DNA from: Sphaerisporangium album
GTDB lineage: Bacteria; Actinomycetota; Actinomycetes; Streptosporangiales; Streptosporangiaceae
Assembly (NCBI RefSeq): GCF_003323745.1
Contig: NZ_QOIL01000012.1
Coordinates: 186,001 to 250,000, forward strand
DNA length: 64,000 bases
Direction: 5' to 3'
Of the stretch, positions 16,133-26,780 are shown piece after piece. The notes beneath the pieces are model-generated. The model ran no database searches. It saw nothing but the letters and a program-made list of their open reading frames with translations, and was not told the origin of the DNA. Numbering within the stretch: the stretch's first letter is position 1; every line of letters starts with the position of its first letter. A program made the translations under genes and the position numbers.

Positions 16133-17181
16133 ACACCGCCACCGCGCTGCTGCTGGGCGTCGTCCTGCTGATCGGCAACGGCCTGTTCGTCGCCGCCGAG
16201 TTCGCCGTGGTGTCCTCCCGGCGTCACCGCCTGGAGGAGGCCGCCGCGGGCGGGCGCCTCGCCAGGGCGGCCGGACGCGCCGCCCTGCGCAACGGCCGCC
16301 AGCTCTCGCTCATGCTGGCCGGAGCCCAGCTCGGCATCACGCTGTGCTCCCTGGGCCTGGCCATGGTCACGGAACCGGCGATCGAGCACCTGCTGGAGCC
16401 GGTGTTCGGCCTGGTCGGCCTTCCGGAGTCGATGCGGATCGCCGTCGCGTACGTCATCGCGCTGACGATCATCACGTTCCTGCACATGGTCGTGGGCGAG
16501 ATGGCGCCCAAGTCGTGGGCTCTGACCCACCCCGAGCGGGCCGCCATGGGGCTCGCGCTGCCCTTCCGCGGGTTCACCTGGATCGTCCGGCCGATCCTGG
16601 CGGCGCTGAACGGCCTCGCCAACGGTCTGCTGCGCGCGTTCGGCGTCCGTCCCCGCGACGAGCTGGCGACGACGCGCACGCCTCCGCAGCTGGCGATGCT
16701 GGTCGGCGAATCGGGGCGGATGGGCCTGCTGGACAGGGCCGAGCACGACCTGCTGACCCGGGCCCTGAAGGTCCAGTCTCAGCCGGTCGAGAAGCTGATG
16801 GTGCCGATCGCCGAGGCCACCGCCGTGCCCGCGGGCGCGCCGGAGAACCTCGTCCGCGACGTCGCGGCCGCGAGCGGCCACCTGCGCCTGCTCGTCAACG
16901 GCGGCTCGCCCGAGGACGTCCTCGGCGTGCTGCACGTCCGCGACACGCTGACCCACCCCGGCGCGCCACCCGAAGATCTCATGACCTCCGTGCCGCGCCT
17001 GAAGCCGTCCACGACGGTCCCCGAGGCCGTGGCCCACCTCCAGGACGCCCGCGCGCACGTGGGCCTCGTCACGGACCCCACCGGCGCCGTAACCGGCTTG
17101 GTGAGCCTGACCGACCTGGTGGGCGAACTCCTCGACACCCGCACCCCGGCCACCCCCAGAAAGCGCCCCGCGCCCCGCTGA
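16129..17181 (+). CDS. CNNM/CorC family membrane protein, second of a pair
   Basis: A 350-residue paralogue of the preceding protein. The DUF21 domain (FVAAEFAVVSSRRHRLEEA, LAGAQLGITLCSLGLAMVTEP, VVGEMAPKSWALTHPER) and a CBS pair (EKLMVPIAEATAV; GLVTDPTGAVTGLVSLTDLV) are kept, but it ends at residue 350 without the CorC_HlyC domain that its partner has. Its ATG overlaps the upstream stop by 4 bp. Such long-plus-short pairs are common in actinomycetes. The shortened C-terminus is family-typical and probably not a truncation. Confidence 0.92.
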   Translation: MNTATALLLGVVLLIGNGLFVAAEFAVVSSRRHRLEEAAAGGRLARAAGRAALRNGRQLSLMLAGAQLGITLCSLGLAMVTEPAIEHLLEPVFGLVGLPESMRIAVAYVIALTIITFLHMVVGEMAPKSWALTHPERAAMGLALPFRGFTWIVRPILAALNGLANGLLRAFGVRPRDELATTRTPPQLAMLVGESGRMGLLDRAEHDLLTRALKVQSQPVEKLMVPIAEATAVPAGAPENLVRDVAAASGHLRLLVNGGSPEDVLGVLHVRDTLTHPGAPPEDLMTSVPRLKPSTTVPEAVAHLQDARAHVGLVTDPTGAVTGLVSLTDLVGELLDTRTPATPRKRPAPR

Positions 17182-17226
17182 CAGCCGCCCCCGGTGCCCG
17201 CCCGCCACGGGCACCGGCCCCGGCTG
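17182..17226 (+). terminator. nested hairpin after the CNNM pair
   Basis: CCGGTGCCCG (17191-17200) pairs perfectly with CGGGCACCGG (17208-17217), inside an outer CAGCCG/CGGCTG pair (17182-17187 with 17221-17226). It starts directly after the stop codon. There is no U-tract, as is common in high-GC actinomycetes. Confidence 0.6.
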
Positions 17227-17575
17227 CAAGCGCCCCGTAAGCGATCTGAAAGCCGCCCCAACTACACATCCGGGTAAAGAAACCGCCGAGAACCTAAAGA
17301 ATCTCCAAAGAATCGGCCGCCATCCCGGCCGTCCCTCCCAAGCCCACCCGTCCAGGGAAGGCGAGGAGATCCAGGGGAAGGCGACTCGCCCGAAGACGAG
17401 AACCACGAAGCGACCAGAACCGAGAAGCGATCGCCCCGATGAAGAAGCCACCAGAACCAGGCCCTCGAAGCCCACAAGCCCAGGCCAGCGACGTGATCGA
17501 CCAGTGACGAAGGCGAAGTGATCGACCAGTGACGAAGCCGCCAAGGCTTCGAACCCGGCGCAGTGACGTGGGGGT
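17227..17575. other. gap between CNNM genes and tRNA-Leu with a 20-bp direct repeat
   Basis: No credible gene. The 20-mer GTGATCGACCAGTGACGAAG occurs twice in tandem with 25-bp periodicity (17493-17512 and 17518-17537). The stretch is lower in GC than its surroundings and lies on the 3' side of a tRNA gene, where integrative elements often insert, but no integrase is present. Confidence 0.5.
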
Positions 17576-17594
17576 CCGGGGGGTCGCCCCCCGG
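17576..17594. repeat. GC hairpin CCGGGGGG-TCG-CCCCCCGG
   Basis: Perfect 8-bp arms with a 3-base loop, just beyond the tRNA terminator on the minus strand. Similar G/C-only hairpins often follow tRNA genes in actinomycetes; it could serve as a second terminator. Confidence 0.5.
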
Positions 17595-17596
17595 GT

Positions 17597-17644
17597 AAAC
17601 ACAAAAGCCCCGGGAAGAAGCCCGAAGGGCTTCGAACACGGGGC
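17597..17644 (-). terminator. rho-independent terminator of tRNA-Leu
   Basis: On the minus strand GCCCCG (17644-17639) pairs with CGGGGC (17612-17607); an inner AGCCC-TTC-GGGCT hairpin sits between them and TTTTGTGTTT follows. It begins 7 bases after the tRNA 3' end. Confidence 0.8.
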
Positions 17645-17650
17645 CGTTCG

Positions 17651-17733
17651 TGGGCGAGGAGGGATTTGAACCCTCACATCCTTTCGGACACACGGACCTG
17701 AACCGTGCGCGTCTGCCGTTCCGCCACTCGCCC
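17651..17733 (-). tRNA. tRNA-Leu (anticodon CAG)
   Basis: An 83-nt class II tRNA. The acceptor stem GGGCGAG pairs fully with CTCGCCC; the D-arm holds the two Gs in AACGGCAGAC. The anticodon stem-loop is CACGG-TTCAGGT-CCGTG, giving CAG (reads CUG). There is a long variable arm TGTCCGAAAGGATGT, and the T-arm is GAGGG-TTCAAAT-CCCTC. The 3' CCA is not encoded. A leucine tRNA next to fhaA is also known in mycobacteria and Streptomyces. Confidence 0.97.
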
Positions 17734-17825
17734 TCTTTGAGTGCGTGGAAAGGCTAGCACGGATCCGTGCATGCCACCGAACCCGGATACGATCCTCCTA
17801 GACGATGGAGGAAGGGAGGTACCCG

Positions 17826-18566
17826 GTGGGAGTCCTTCAGCGCTTCGAGCGCAGGCTCGAAGGCTTGGTTGAGGGGGCCTTTGCGCGGGCGTTCAAATCT
17901 GACCTTCAGCCGGTCGAGGTCGCCAGCGCGGTGCAGCGCGAGATGGACGAACGTGCCGCGATCGTGGCGCAGGGCCGCACTCTCGTGCCGAACGACTTCG
18001 TGGTGGAGCTTTCGACGACCGACGCCGAGCGGCTGGAGGTGTACGCCGACAGCATCAGCCACGAGCTGGCCAACCTCGCCAGGGAGTACGCCAAGGAGCA
18101 GGGGTACTCGTTCGTCGGTCCCGTCCGGGTTCGCTTCGAGACCGCCGACGATCTGGCGGTCGGGCTCTTCCGCATCCGCTCGGGCGTGATCCGCGGCGCG
18201 ACGGTGGAGCAGGACGAGATCCGGCATCCGGTGAGCGATCTGCCCCCGAGCAAGCCGAGCGCGTTCGGCGGTCGTCCGCGCCTGCTGGTGTCCACTCAGG
18301 ACGACCCGCAGGGTCAGCGGTCGTACGAGCTGACAACCCCTGTGACGCTCCTCGGGAGGGGCACCGACTGCGATCTGCGGCTGGTGGACCCGGGCGTCTC
18401 CAGGCACCACGCCGAGCTCAGGGTCGAGGGTCCGACAGTGGCTCTCGTCGATCTCGGCTCCACGAACGGCACTTTCGTCAACGGCCAGCCGGTTCGCCGG
18501 ATCGAACTCCAGGACGGCACCCGTGTGACCTTGGGTCGCACAACTCTGGTGTTCCGGCGCGATTAA
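17826..18566 (+). CDS. fhaA: FhaA: DUF3662 plus FHA-domain protein
   Basis: A phosphothreonine-reading adaptor of the PknA/PknB network, which in mycobacteria binds the pseudokinase-MurJ (MviN) complex to restrain peptidoglycan synthesis. The N-terminal DUF3662 domain (GVLQRFERRLEGLVEGAFARA through about 125) is followed by a linker and a C-terminal FHA domain with LLGRGTDCDLRLVDPGVSRHHAEL and DLGSTNGTFVNG. I chose GTG 17826 because GGAAGGGAGG lies just upstream, between it and an in-frame ATG at 17805, and because FhaA proteins begin with M-GVLQRFE. It is the first gene of a seven-gene operon. Confidence 0.95.
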   Translation: MGVLQRFERRLEGLVEGAFARAFKSDLQPVEVASAVQREMDERAAIVAQGRTLVPNDFVVELSTTDAERLEVYADSISHELANLAREYAKEQGYSFVGPVRVRFETADDLAVGLFRIRSGVIRGATVEQDEIRHPVSDLPPSKPSAFGGRPRLLVSTQDDPQGQRSYELTTPVTLLGRGTDCDLRLVDPGVSRHHAELRVEGPTVALVDLGSTNGTFVNGQPVRRIELQDGTRVTLGRTTLVFRRD

Positions 18567-18583
18567 GGGTAGACAAACGGTCC

Positions 18584-19051
18584 ATGTCCGAGCTCACTCT
18601 GCTGCTGATCCGGCTCGCGTTCCTCGCGGTGCTGTGGTTCTTTGTGATTGCCGCGGTGGGAGTGATCCGGACAGACTTGTTCGGATCGCGTGCGACGGCT
18701 CCGGCGGCCGTGCGCAAGCCGGCCAAGCCCGCCCGTCAGCCGGCCAAGCCGAAGAAGGGGGAGCCGCGGCAACTGGTCGTAACCGGTGGTCCCCTGCAAG
18801 GAACCATCATCAACCTCACGGAGACGCCAATCACTATCGGTCGGGCGAATGACGCCACGCTGGTACTCAGCGACGATTACGCTTCCAGCCGGCACGCCCG
18901 GCTGTTCCCCCAGGACGGTCAGTGGATCGTGGAAGACCTCGGCTCGACCAACGGCACCTACCTTGACCGCTCAAAAGTGACCCGCCCGACTCCGGTGCAC
19001 CTCGGCCAGCCGATCCGCATCGGTAAAACCGTCATCGAATTGCGCAAATGA
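18584..19051 (+). CDS. fhaB: FhaB: membrane-anchored FHA-domain protein
   Basis: A 155-residue protein with an N-terminal membrane segment (LLLIRLAFLAVLWFFVIAAV, about 6-25), a Lys/Pro/Ala-rich linker and a C-terminal FHA domain. FHA signature residues are ITIGRANDATLVLSDDYASS, RHARLF and DLGSTNGTYLD. In mycobacteria FhaB (FipA) binds phosphorylated partners of the division machinery. It lies 17 bp after fhaA, and its stop overlaps the pstP start as ATGA. Confidence 0.95.
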   Translation: MSELTLLLIRLAFLAVLWFFVIAAVGVIRTDLFGSRATAPAAVRKPAKPARQPAKPKKGEPRQLVVTGGPLQGTIINLTETPITIGRANDATLVLSDDYASSRHARLFPQDGQWIVEDLGSTNGTYLDRSKVTRPTPVHLGQPIRIGKTVIELRK

Positions 19052-20343
19052 CAATCGCACTCCGCTACGCCGCCCGCTCGGACGTCGGCCTCCTCCGCGA
19101 AGGAAACGAGGACTCGGCGTACGCGAGCCCGCGCCTGCTCGCCGTCGCTGACGGCATGGGCGGGCACGCTCACGGTGAGGTGGCCAGTTCGGTCGCCATC
19201 ACCGCAATGTCGTCCCTCGACCGGGACGCGGCCGGGGCTGACCTGCTCGGTGCCATCGAGGCCGCGGTGCGCGACGCCAATCGCAAACTGCACGAGATGG
19301 TGGGTCGCGATCCCAGCTTGAAGGGCATGGGCACCACGCTCACAGCCATGCTGTGGTCGGGCACCCGGGTCGCCCTGGTCCATGTCGGCGATTCCCGCGC
19401 CTACCTGCTCAGAAACGGCGAGCTGTACCAGATCACTCATGATCACACCTTGGTGCAGTCGCTGGTGGACGACGGGAGGATCACGCAGGAGGAGGCCGCC
19501 AGCCATCCCCAGCGTTCGATCCTGCTGCGGGCCCTCGACGGAAGCGGCGAGGTCGATCCCGACCTGTCGCTGCGCGAGGCGCAGATCAACGACCGCTATC
19601 TACTCTGTTCCGACGGCCTGTCCAGCGTCGTCAGCGCCGAGACCCTGCACCACACGCTGACCACGGTCGACGAACCCGACGCCGTGGTCCGCCAGCTCAT
19701 CGACCTGGCCAATCGGGGAGGCGGTCCCGACAACATCACGTGCATCGTCGCCGATGTCGTCGAGATCGAGGAAGGCCAGGTGGTGGCGGGTGACGCCGCC
19801 GTGGTGGGCGCCGCGGGGTCGAGCCGGCTGAGATCCCAGCCACCTGACACTCCGGCGGGGCGGGCGTCCACGATCACCGCCCCGCAGCCCGTGCTCGTGG
19901 ACGACGACCTGGACGACGAACCCGTGGGCGGCCCGGCGGCGAATGCCGTGGCCGCCCCGCGGCGTGTCAGGCGGCGGCGCATGTGGCCTGCGACGGTGAC
20001 CGTCCTCGTGCTGCTGGTGGTCCTGCTGGCGGGGGGTGGTTACTACGGCTGGAAGTGGACGCAGGATCAGTACTACGTCGGGGCCCTCGGAGACGAGCTA
20101 GTGTTGTTTCGCGGGGTGGGCACCACCATCGGACCGATCCAACTGAACTCCGTCGTCCAGCGCACCGGCCTGTCGGTGTCCTCGATCCCCGAGCCGGAGC
20201 GCGACCAGGTGCGGCGTGGTATGCCGGTTGCCGACCTCAAATCGGGGCAGACGAGGATCAACGACTTGAAGGCCAAATCGGGTGGCGACCAGAAGTCCAC
20301 CCAGCCGACCGCTTCCCCCACCACCACTCCGGAGTCCTCCTAA
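19048..20343 (+). CDS. pstP: PstP: PP2C-family Ser/Thr phosphatase
   Basis: Dephosphorylates PknA, PknB and their targets. The PP2C domain (about 1-238) has the metal-binding motifs RSDVGLLREGNEDSAY, LLAVADGMGGHAHGEVAS, VHVGDSRAYLLR, LLCSDGLSSVV and GGGPDNITCIVADV. A Pro/Ala linker leads to one membrane segment (about 312-335, MWPATVTVLVLLVVLLAGGG) and an extracellular tail of about 95 residues ending in a Thr/Ser/Pro-rich stretch. The length of 431 fits the family. It is coupled on both sides: a 4-bp overlap upstream, and its TAA directly abuts the rodA GTG. Confidence 0.96.
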   Translation: MTIALRYAARSDVGLLREGNEDSAYASPRLLAVADGMGGHAHGEVASSVAITAMSSLDRDAAGADLLGAIEAAVRDANRKLHEMVGRDPSLKGMGTTLTAMLWSGTRVALVHVGDSRAYLLRNGELYQITHDHTLVQSLVDDGRITQEEAASHPQRSILLRALDGSGEVDPDLSLREAQINDRYLLCSDGLSSVVSAETLHHTLTTVDEPDAVVRQLIDLANRGGGPDNITCIVADVVEIEEGQVVAGDAAVVGAAGSSRLRSQPPDTPAGRASTITAPQPVLVDDDLDDEPVGGPAANAVAAPRRVRRRRMWPATVTVLVLLVVLLAGGGYYGWKWTQDQYYVGALGDELVLFRGVGTTIGPIQLNSVVQRTGLSVSSIPEPERDQVRRGMPVADLKSGQTRINDLKAKSGGDQKSTQPTASPTTTPESS

Positions 20344-21723
20344 GTGAGTGCCGTCGACGTCGCGGCCGTCCCCATGACCGCCAAGAGGCGGGGGGCGCAG
20401 CTGGTCATGCTCGCCTTCGCCGTGGCGATCGTCATGGTGGCCTACGCAAGCGTCGGGCTGGGCCTGAACGGCCAGGTGCCGGCGGGCATGCTGGGCTACG
20501 GCCTCGGTCTGGGCGCGCTGATGCTCGCCGCCTATCTCGTGCTGGCCAAGTTCGCCCCCTGGGCGGACCCGCTGCTGCTTCCGCTGGTCACGCTGGTCAA
20601 CGGCCTCGGCCTCGTCATGATCTACCGCATCGAGCAGTCCGCCCCGAAGCTCGCCTCCGCGAGCAACCAGCTCTTCTGGACCGCGCTCGGTATCGTCATG
20701 TTCTCCCTCACGCTGATCGTGCTGCGCGACCACCGCGCGCTCCAGCGGATGACGTACACCGCCGGCTTCGTGGGCATCGGCCTGCTGATCCTCCCTCTGT
20801 TGCCCTTCCTGGGCAAGGAGATCAACGGAGCCCGCATCTGGGTCGGCGTCGGGGGCTTCTCCATCCAGCCGGCGGAGTTCGCCAAGCTGGCGCTGGTCGT
20901 CTTCTTCGCGGGATATCTGGTCGCCAAGCGCGACATCCTGGCACTCGCCGGGCGGCGCCTGCTCTTCATCGACCTGCCCCGCGCGCGTGACCTCGGCCCC
21001 GTGCTGATCACGTGGGTGTTCAGCGTGGGCGTCCTGGTCCTGGAGAAGGACCTGGGCACCTCGCTGCTGCTGTTCGGCGCTTTCGTCGCGATGCTCTACA
21101 TCGCGACGCAGCGCACGTCCTGGGTGCTCATCGGCCTGGCTCTGTTCCTCAGTGGCGCGTTCGTGGCCGGTCAGCTGTTCAGCCATGTGAAGGCTCGTTT
21201 CGACGTCTGGCTCGACCCGAGCGACCCGGTGCTCTACGAGCGGTTCCCCGGTGGCAGCGCCCAGCTCATGCAGGGCCTGTTCGGCATGGGCTCGGGCGGC
21301 ATCCTCGGCACCGGCCTCGGCCAGGGCCACCCGAACCTGATCCCGCTCTCCTTCTCGGACTTCATCTTCGCCGCCACCGGTGAGGAGCTCGGGCTGACCG
21401 GCCTGATGGCGGTGCTGATGGTGTACGCGCTGATCGTCGAGCGCGGGCTACGCACGGCGATCGCCGCGCGCGACCCGTTCAGCAAGCTGCTCGCGGGCGG
21501 CGTCTCGTTCATCCTGGCCTGGCAGGTCTTCATCATCGTCGGCGGCGTGACGAACCTGATCCCGCTGACGGGCCTGGTCACGCCGTTCATGTCCCAAGGC
21601 GGGTCGGCCCTGCTGGCTAACTGGATTCTTATCGCGTTGCTGGTACGCATGTCAGATGCCGCGCGCAGGCCGCCGCCGCAAGCCATCCAGGACGAAGGAC
21701 TGACGCAGGTGTTTCAGCGATGA
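20344..21723 (+). CDS. rodA: RodA: SEDS-family peptidoglycan glycosyltransferase
   Basis: A polytopic SEDS protein of 459 residues that polymerises lipid II together with its cognate transpeptidase. Conserved parts are the NGLGLVMIYRIE segment, GARIWVGVGGFSIQPAEFAK, LEKDLGTSLLLFGAFVAMLY and the extracellular loop with GLGQGHPNLIPLSFSDFIFA, containing the catalytic-site Asp, and then PFMSQGGSALLANW. A GTG start directly follows the pstP stop, and its TGA overlaps the pbpA ATG. The partner PbpA is encoded next, the usual SEDS/class B PBP arrangement. Confidence 0.96.
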   Translation: MSAVDVAAVPMTAKRRGAQLVMLAFAVAIVMVAYASVGLGLNGQVPAGMLGYGLGLGALMLAAYLVLAKFAPWADPLLLPLVTLVNGLGLVMIYRIEQSAPKLASASNQLFWTALGIVMFSLTLIVLRDHRALQRMTYTAGFVGIGLLILPLLPFLGKEINGARIWVGVGGFSIQPAEFAKLALVVFFAGYLVAKRDILALAGRRLLFIDLPRARDLGPVLITWVFSVGVLVLEKDLGTSLLLFGAFVAMLYIATQRTSWVLIGLALFLSGAFVAGQLFSHVKARFDVWLDPSDPVLYERFPGGSAQLMQGLFGMGSGGILGTGLGQGHPNLIPLSFSDFIFAATGEELGLTGLMAVLMVYALIVERGLRTAIAARDPFSKLLAGGVSFILAWQVFIIVGGVTNLIPLTGLVTPFMSQGGSALLANWILIALLVRMSDAARRPPPQAIQDEGLTQVFQR

Positions 21724-23168
21724 ACGGCACGCTCAAGCGGGCCTCGGTGGCGTGCCTCCTCATGTTCGGCCTGCTGATGATCAACATCAACTACCTGCAG
21801 GCGGTGAAGGCCGACGAGCTGCGGACGGACGCCCGCAACCAGCGCACGTTCTACGCCCGCTACCAGAACGAGCGCGGCATGATCACCGCGGGCGGCCAGA
21901 CGCTCGCGAAGTCGGTGGACGTCGGCGGCACGTTCCGGTTCCAGCGCAAGTACACCAAGGGCGAGGTCTACGCGCCCGTCATCGGCTTCTTCGCCCCCGA
22001 GAGCGCGCAGGGCATCGAGGGCGCCGAGAACAAGTACCTCGACGGCACCCACCCCGACCTGTTCGTCCGCCGCACCGTCGACCTCATCACCAGCAAGCCG
22101 ACCCGCGGCGCGGCCGTCGACCTGACGCTGGTGCCGCAGGCCCAGGAGGTCGCCTACCGCGCCCTGGAGAAGAGCGGCAAGCGCGGCGCGGTCGTGGCGA
22201 TCGAGCCGAAGACCGGCGCGATCCTCACCCTGGTGTCGGTGCCGAGCTACGACCCGAACACGATGGCGGCCCCGGACAAGTCGAAGGCCGCGCGGGTGTA
22301 CGACAAGCTCGTCGCGGACCCGAACAAGCCGCTGATCAACCGGGCGATCCAGGACACCTACGCGCCCGGCTCGACCTTCAAGGTGATCACCTCGGCCGCC
22401 TACCTCAGCGAGGACGAGTCGCGGGACGTCAACACCACCGTGGACGCGCCGGACGTCCTGCCGCTGCCGGGCACCACGATCGGCCTGCGCAACTATCACG
22501 GCGAGTCGTGCGGCGGGCGCGCGACCCTGCTCGACGCGCTGACGATCTCGTGCAACACGGCGTTCGGCACGATGGCCCTGGAGATGGGCTACGACAAGCT
22601 GAACGAACAGGCGGCGAAGTTCGGCATCGGCACCCAGCTCGCCATCCCGCTGAGCGTCACCAAGAGCGACATCGGCCCCGACGTGGACAAGCCCGCGCTG
22701 GCCCAGACCGCGATCGGCCAGCGGAGCAACCAGATGACGCCGCTGCAGATGGCGATGGTCGCCGCCGGCGTCGCCAACCAGGGCAAGGTCATGAAGCCCT
22801 ATCTGGTGAACAAGATCGTGAGCCCGGACGGCGACGAGATCGACAGCGCGCGGCAGGAGGAGCTGAGCGAGGCGGTCAGCCCCGACGTCGCCGACAAACT
22901 GCGCCAGATGATGGTCAGCGTCGTGCAGAACGGCACCGGAAAGGCCGCCCAGCTCCCGGGCATCACCGTGGCGGGCAAGACGGGCACGGCCGAGACGGCC
23001 AAGGGCCAGGCGTCCCACGCGTGGTTCATCGCCTTCGCCCCCGCCGAGGACCCGAAGGTCGCCGTGGCGGTCTTCGTCGAGTCCGGCAGCGCGGGCAACG
23101 ACGCGACCGGCGGCGCGGTCGCCGCGCCGATCGCGCACGACGTCATGCAGGCGGTGCTCGACAAGTGA
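21720..23168 (+). CDS. pbpA: PbpA: class B penicillin-binding protein
   Basis: A 482-residue D,D-transpeptidase that crosslinks peptidoglycan made by RodA. One membrane segment lies near residues 11-29 (VACLLMFGLLMININYLQ), followed by a pedestal region and the transpeptidase domain. The catalytic triad motifs are visible: STFK (Ser about 219, in YAPGSTFKVITSAAYL), SCN (about 277, in ALTISCNTAFG) and KTGT (about 420, in VAGKTGTAETA). It overlaps rodA upstream and pknA downstream by 4 bp each. In mycobacteria the homologue is a PknB substrate, which fits this operon. Confidence 0.96.
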   Translation: MNGTLKRASVACLLMFGLLMININYLQAVKADELRTDARNQRTFYARYQNERGMITAGGQTLAKSVDVGGTFRFQRKYTKGEVYAPVIGFFAPESAQGIEGAENKYLDGTHPDLFVRRTVDLITSKPTRGAAVDLTLVPQAQEVAYRALEKSGKRGAVVAIEPKTGAILTLVSVPSYDPNTMAAPDKSKAARVYDKLVADPNKPLINRAIQDTYAPGSTFKVITSAAYLSEDESRDVNTTVDAPDVLPLPGTTIGLRNYHGESCGGRATLLDALTISCNTAFGTMALEMGYDKLNEQAAKFGIGTQLAIPLSVTKSDIGPDVDKPALAQTAIGQRSNQMTPLQMAMVAAGVANQGKVMKPYLVNKIVSPDGDEIDSARQEELSEAVSPDVADKLRQMMVSVVQNGTGKAAQLPGITVAGKTGTAETAKGQASHAWFIAFAPAEDPKVAVAVFVESGSAGNDATGGAVAAPIAHDVMQAVLDK

Positions 23169-24667
23169 CGCCGCGGCTGCTGAACGACCGCTACGGGCTG
23201 ATCGCCCGTATCGCGGCCGGCGGCATGGGCGAGGTGTGGCGCGCCACCGACGTGCTGCTGGCCCGCGAGGTCGCGATCAAGCTGTTGCGCCGGCACGTGG
23301 CCGCCGACCCGGAGTTCCGCGAGCGTTTCCGCAACGAGGCCCGCATCACGGCCGGCCTGACCGATCCCGGCATCGCGCAGGTCTTCGACTACGGCGAGCA
23401 TGACGAGCTGGCCTACCTGGTGATGGAGCTCGTGCCCGGCGAGTCCCTGGCGGCGGTCATCGCCCGCAACGGCACGCTGAGCGCCGAGGTCACGCTGGAC
23501 GTGATCGGCCAGACGGCCCGTGCGCTGCACACGGCCCACCGGTCGGGGGTCGTCCACCGCGACATCAAGCCGGGCAACCTGCTGGTCACCCACGCCGGGG
23601 CGATCAAGATCACCGACTTCGGCATCGCGCGGGCCCTTGAGGGCGCCCGCATGACGATGACCGGCACCGTGCTCGGCACCGCGCAGTACGTCAGCCCGGA
23701 GCAGGCGTCGGGCAGCGTGCTCACCGGGTCCACCGACATCTACTCCCTCGGCGTGGTGGCGTACGAGTGCCTGACCGGGCGGCCGCCGTTCACCGGGGGC
23801 AACCAGGTGGCGATCGCCCTTCGGCATCTCAACGAGCAGGTGCCGCCGCTGCCGGAGTCCGTGCCGAAGCCCGTGCGCGATCTGGTCATGGCGATGCTGG
23901 CGAAGAGCCCCGAGCACCGGCCCGCCGGCGGCCGCGAGCTGGCCGACCGCGTGATGGTGCTGCGCGGCTCGCTCGCCACGCCGGACGTCCCCCAGTTGGG
24001 CATGCTGACCGACCCGACCGGCCTCGTGGTGCGCCAGGCGCTCCAGCCCGAGGCCGCGCAGCGGGAGACGGCTCAGCGGGAGGCGGGCCAGGGCGCGATC
24101 GTGCCACCATCCGCCCAGCCGCCCGCCCAGCCGTCCACTCCGCCGTACGACGGCCTGTACGAGAGGCCCGGCCCGGACGCCCCGACGCCCACGCGCATCG
24201 GCCGCCCGCCGTCCGGCCGCCCCGCGACCCCCCGCCCGGCGACCGCGCCGCACACCCGGCGGCGCAGGCGCAACGCGATCGGGTTGTTCGCCGCGGCCGG
24301 CTGCGCCGCGGCGGTGGGCTTCGGCGCGCTGGCGGCGAACGGCTTTCCCCCGCTCGGCCTGGAGAACGGGCCGACCCAGCCGGTCGAGCCGTCCACCGGA
24401 GAACCCGCGTACACGCCCTCCCCGGCACGGACGCCCCGGACCTCGCCACCACCGAAACCGGTGAAGTCTGTCAAGCCGTCGGTGTCACGGTCGGCTACGG
24501 TAAGCACGTCGGCGATTCCAACCCGGCGGCGGACGCCGAACCCAACTCCGTCTCCTACCCCGACCCCTACTCCGACGCCCACACCGACTCCCTCACCTAG
24601 TGAGACGACGACGCCAAGCCCCACTTCATCCGCAAGCACCACAATCACCCCGAACGGGGAGACGTAA
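23165..24667 (+). CDS. pknA: PknA: membrane Ser/Thr protein kinase
   Basis: A Hanks-type kinase of 500 residues. The kinase domain (about 8-270) has the glycine loop IAAGGMGEVWRA, VAIKLLRRH with the catalytic Lys, VVHRDIKPGNLL, DFGIARALEG, and GTAQYVSPEQ. A Pro/Gln/Ala-rich juxtamembrane stretch leads to one membrane segment (about 371-394). The short extracellular tail is a Pro/Thr/Ser-rich low-complexity region with an alternating Thr-Pro run (DNA 24538-24597), not PASTA repeats. GTG 23165 overlaps the pbpA stop as GTGA. It probably controls growth and division with PknB. Confidence 0.95.
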   Translation: MTPRLLNDRYGLIARIAAGGMGEVWRATDVLLAREVAIKLLRRHVAADPEFRERFRNEARITAGLTDPGIAQVFDYGEHDELAYLVMELVPGESLAAVIARNGTLSAEVTLDVIGQTARALHTAHRSGVVHRDIKPGNLLVTHAGAIKITDFGIARALEGARMTMTGTVLGTAQYVSPEQASGSVLTGSTDIYSLGVVAYECLTGRPPFTGGNQVAIALRHLNEQVPPLPESVPKPVRDLVMAMLAKSPEHRPAGGRELADRVMVLRGSLATPDVPQLGMLTDPTGLVVRQALQPEAAQRETAQREAGQGAIVPPSAQPPAQPSTPPYDGLYERPGPDAPTPTRIGRPPSGRPATPRPATAPHTRRRRRNAIGLFAAAGCAAAVGFGALAANGFPPLGLENGPTQPVEPSTGEPAYTPSPARTPRTSPPPKPVKSVKPSVSRSATVSTSAIPTRRRTPNPTPSPTPTPTPTPTPTPSPSETTTPSPTSSASTTITPNGET

Positions 24668-24740
24668 TGCGGCGCGGGGTCGATGATGGACACCGGCAGC
24701 CGCACCGCGGGCCGGTACCCAAGATGAACGGCAAGGGACA

Positions 24741-26597
<1,857 letters not shown>

Positions 26598-26624
26598 CGC
26601 CGTACTGCACGCTCGTACGCGCCT

Positions 26625-26656
26625 GAAGGCCTCTTCCCGCCCGGGGAGGGGCCTTC
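26625..26656 (+). terminator. terminator after pknB
   Basis: GAAGGCC (26625-26631) pairs with GGCCTTC (26650-26656), with further TTCCC/GGGGA pairing inside. It lies 28 bp after the pknB stop and has no U-tract. Confidence 0.65.
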
Positions 26657-26702
26657 TCGCGTGCAGGGCACCCCAGGACACGTCACGGCTTCGGAGCGGG
26701 GG

Positions 26703-26749
26703 CACAAAAAGAGGATCTCCGCCGCTCGGGGGCGACGGCGGAGACCCTC
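26703..26749 (-). terminator. rho-independent terminator after pabA
   Basis: On the minus strand GTCTCCGCCG pairs with CGGCGGAGAT around an 11-base loop and is followed by TCTTTTTGTG. It sits 32 bp after the pabA stop, facing the pknB terminator. Confidence 0.85.
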
Positions 26750-26780
26750 AACCGGTAAGTCGTTCTGAGGCCCCTCGGCG

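Noticed and set aside
21752-23164. Open frame running through pbpA and joining pknA in frame
   Set aside because: The pbpA part is an out-of-frame shadow. PknA begins at the GTG overlapping the pbpA stop.
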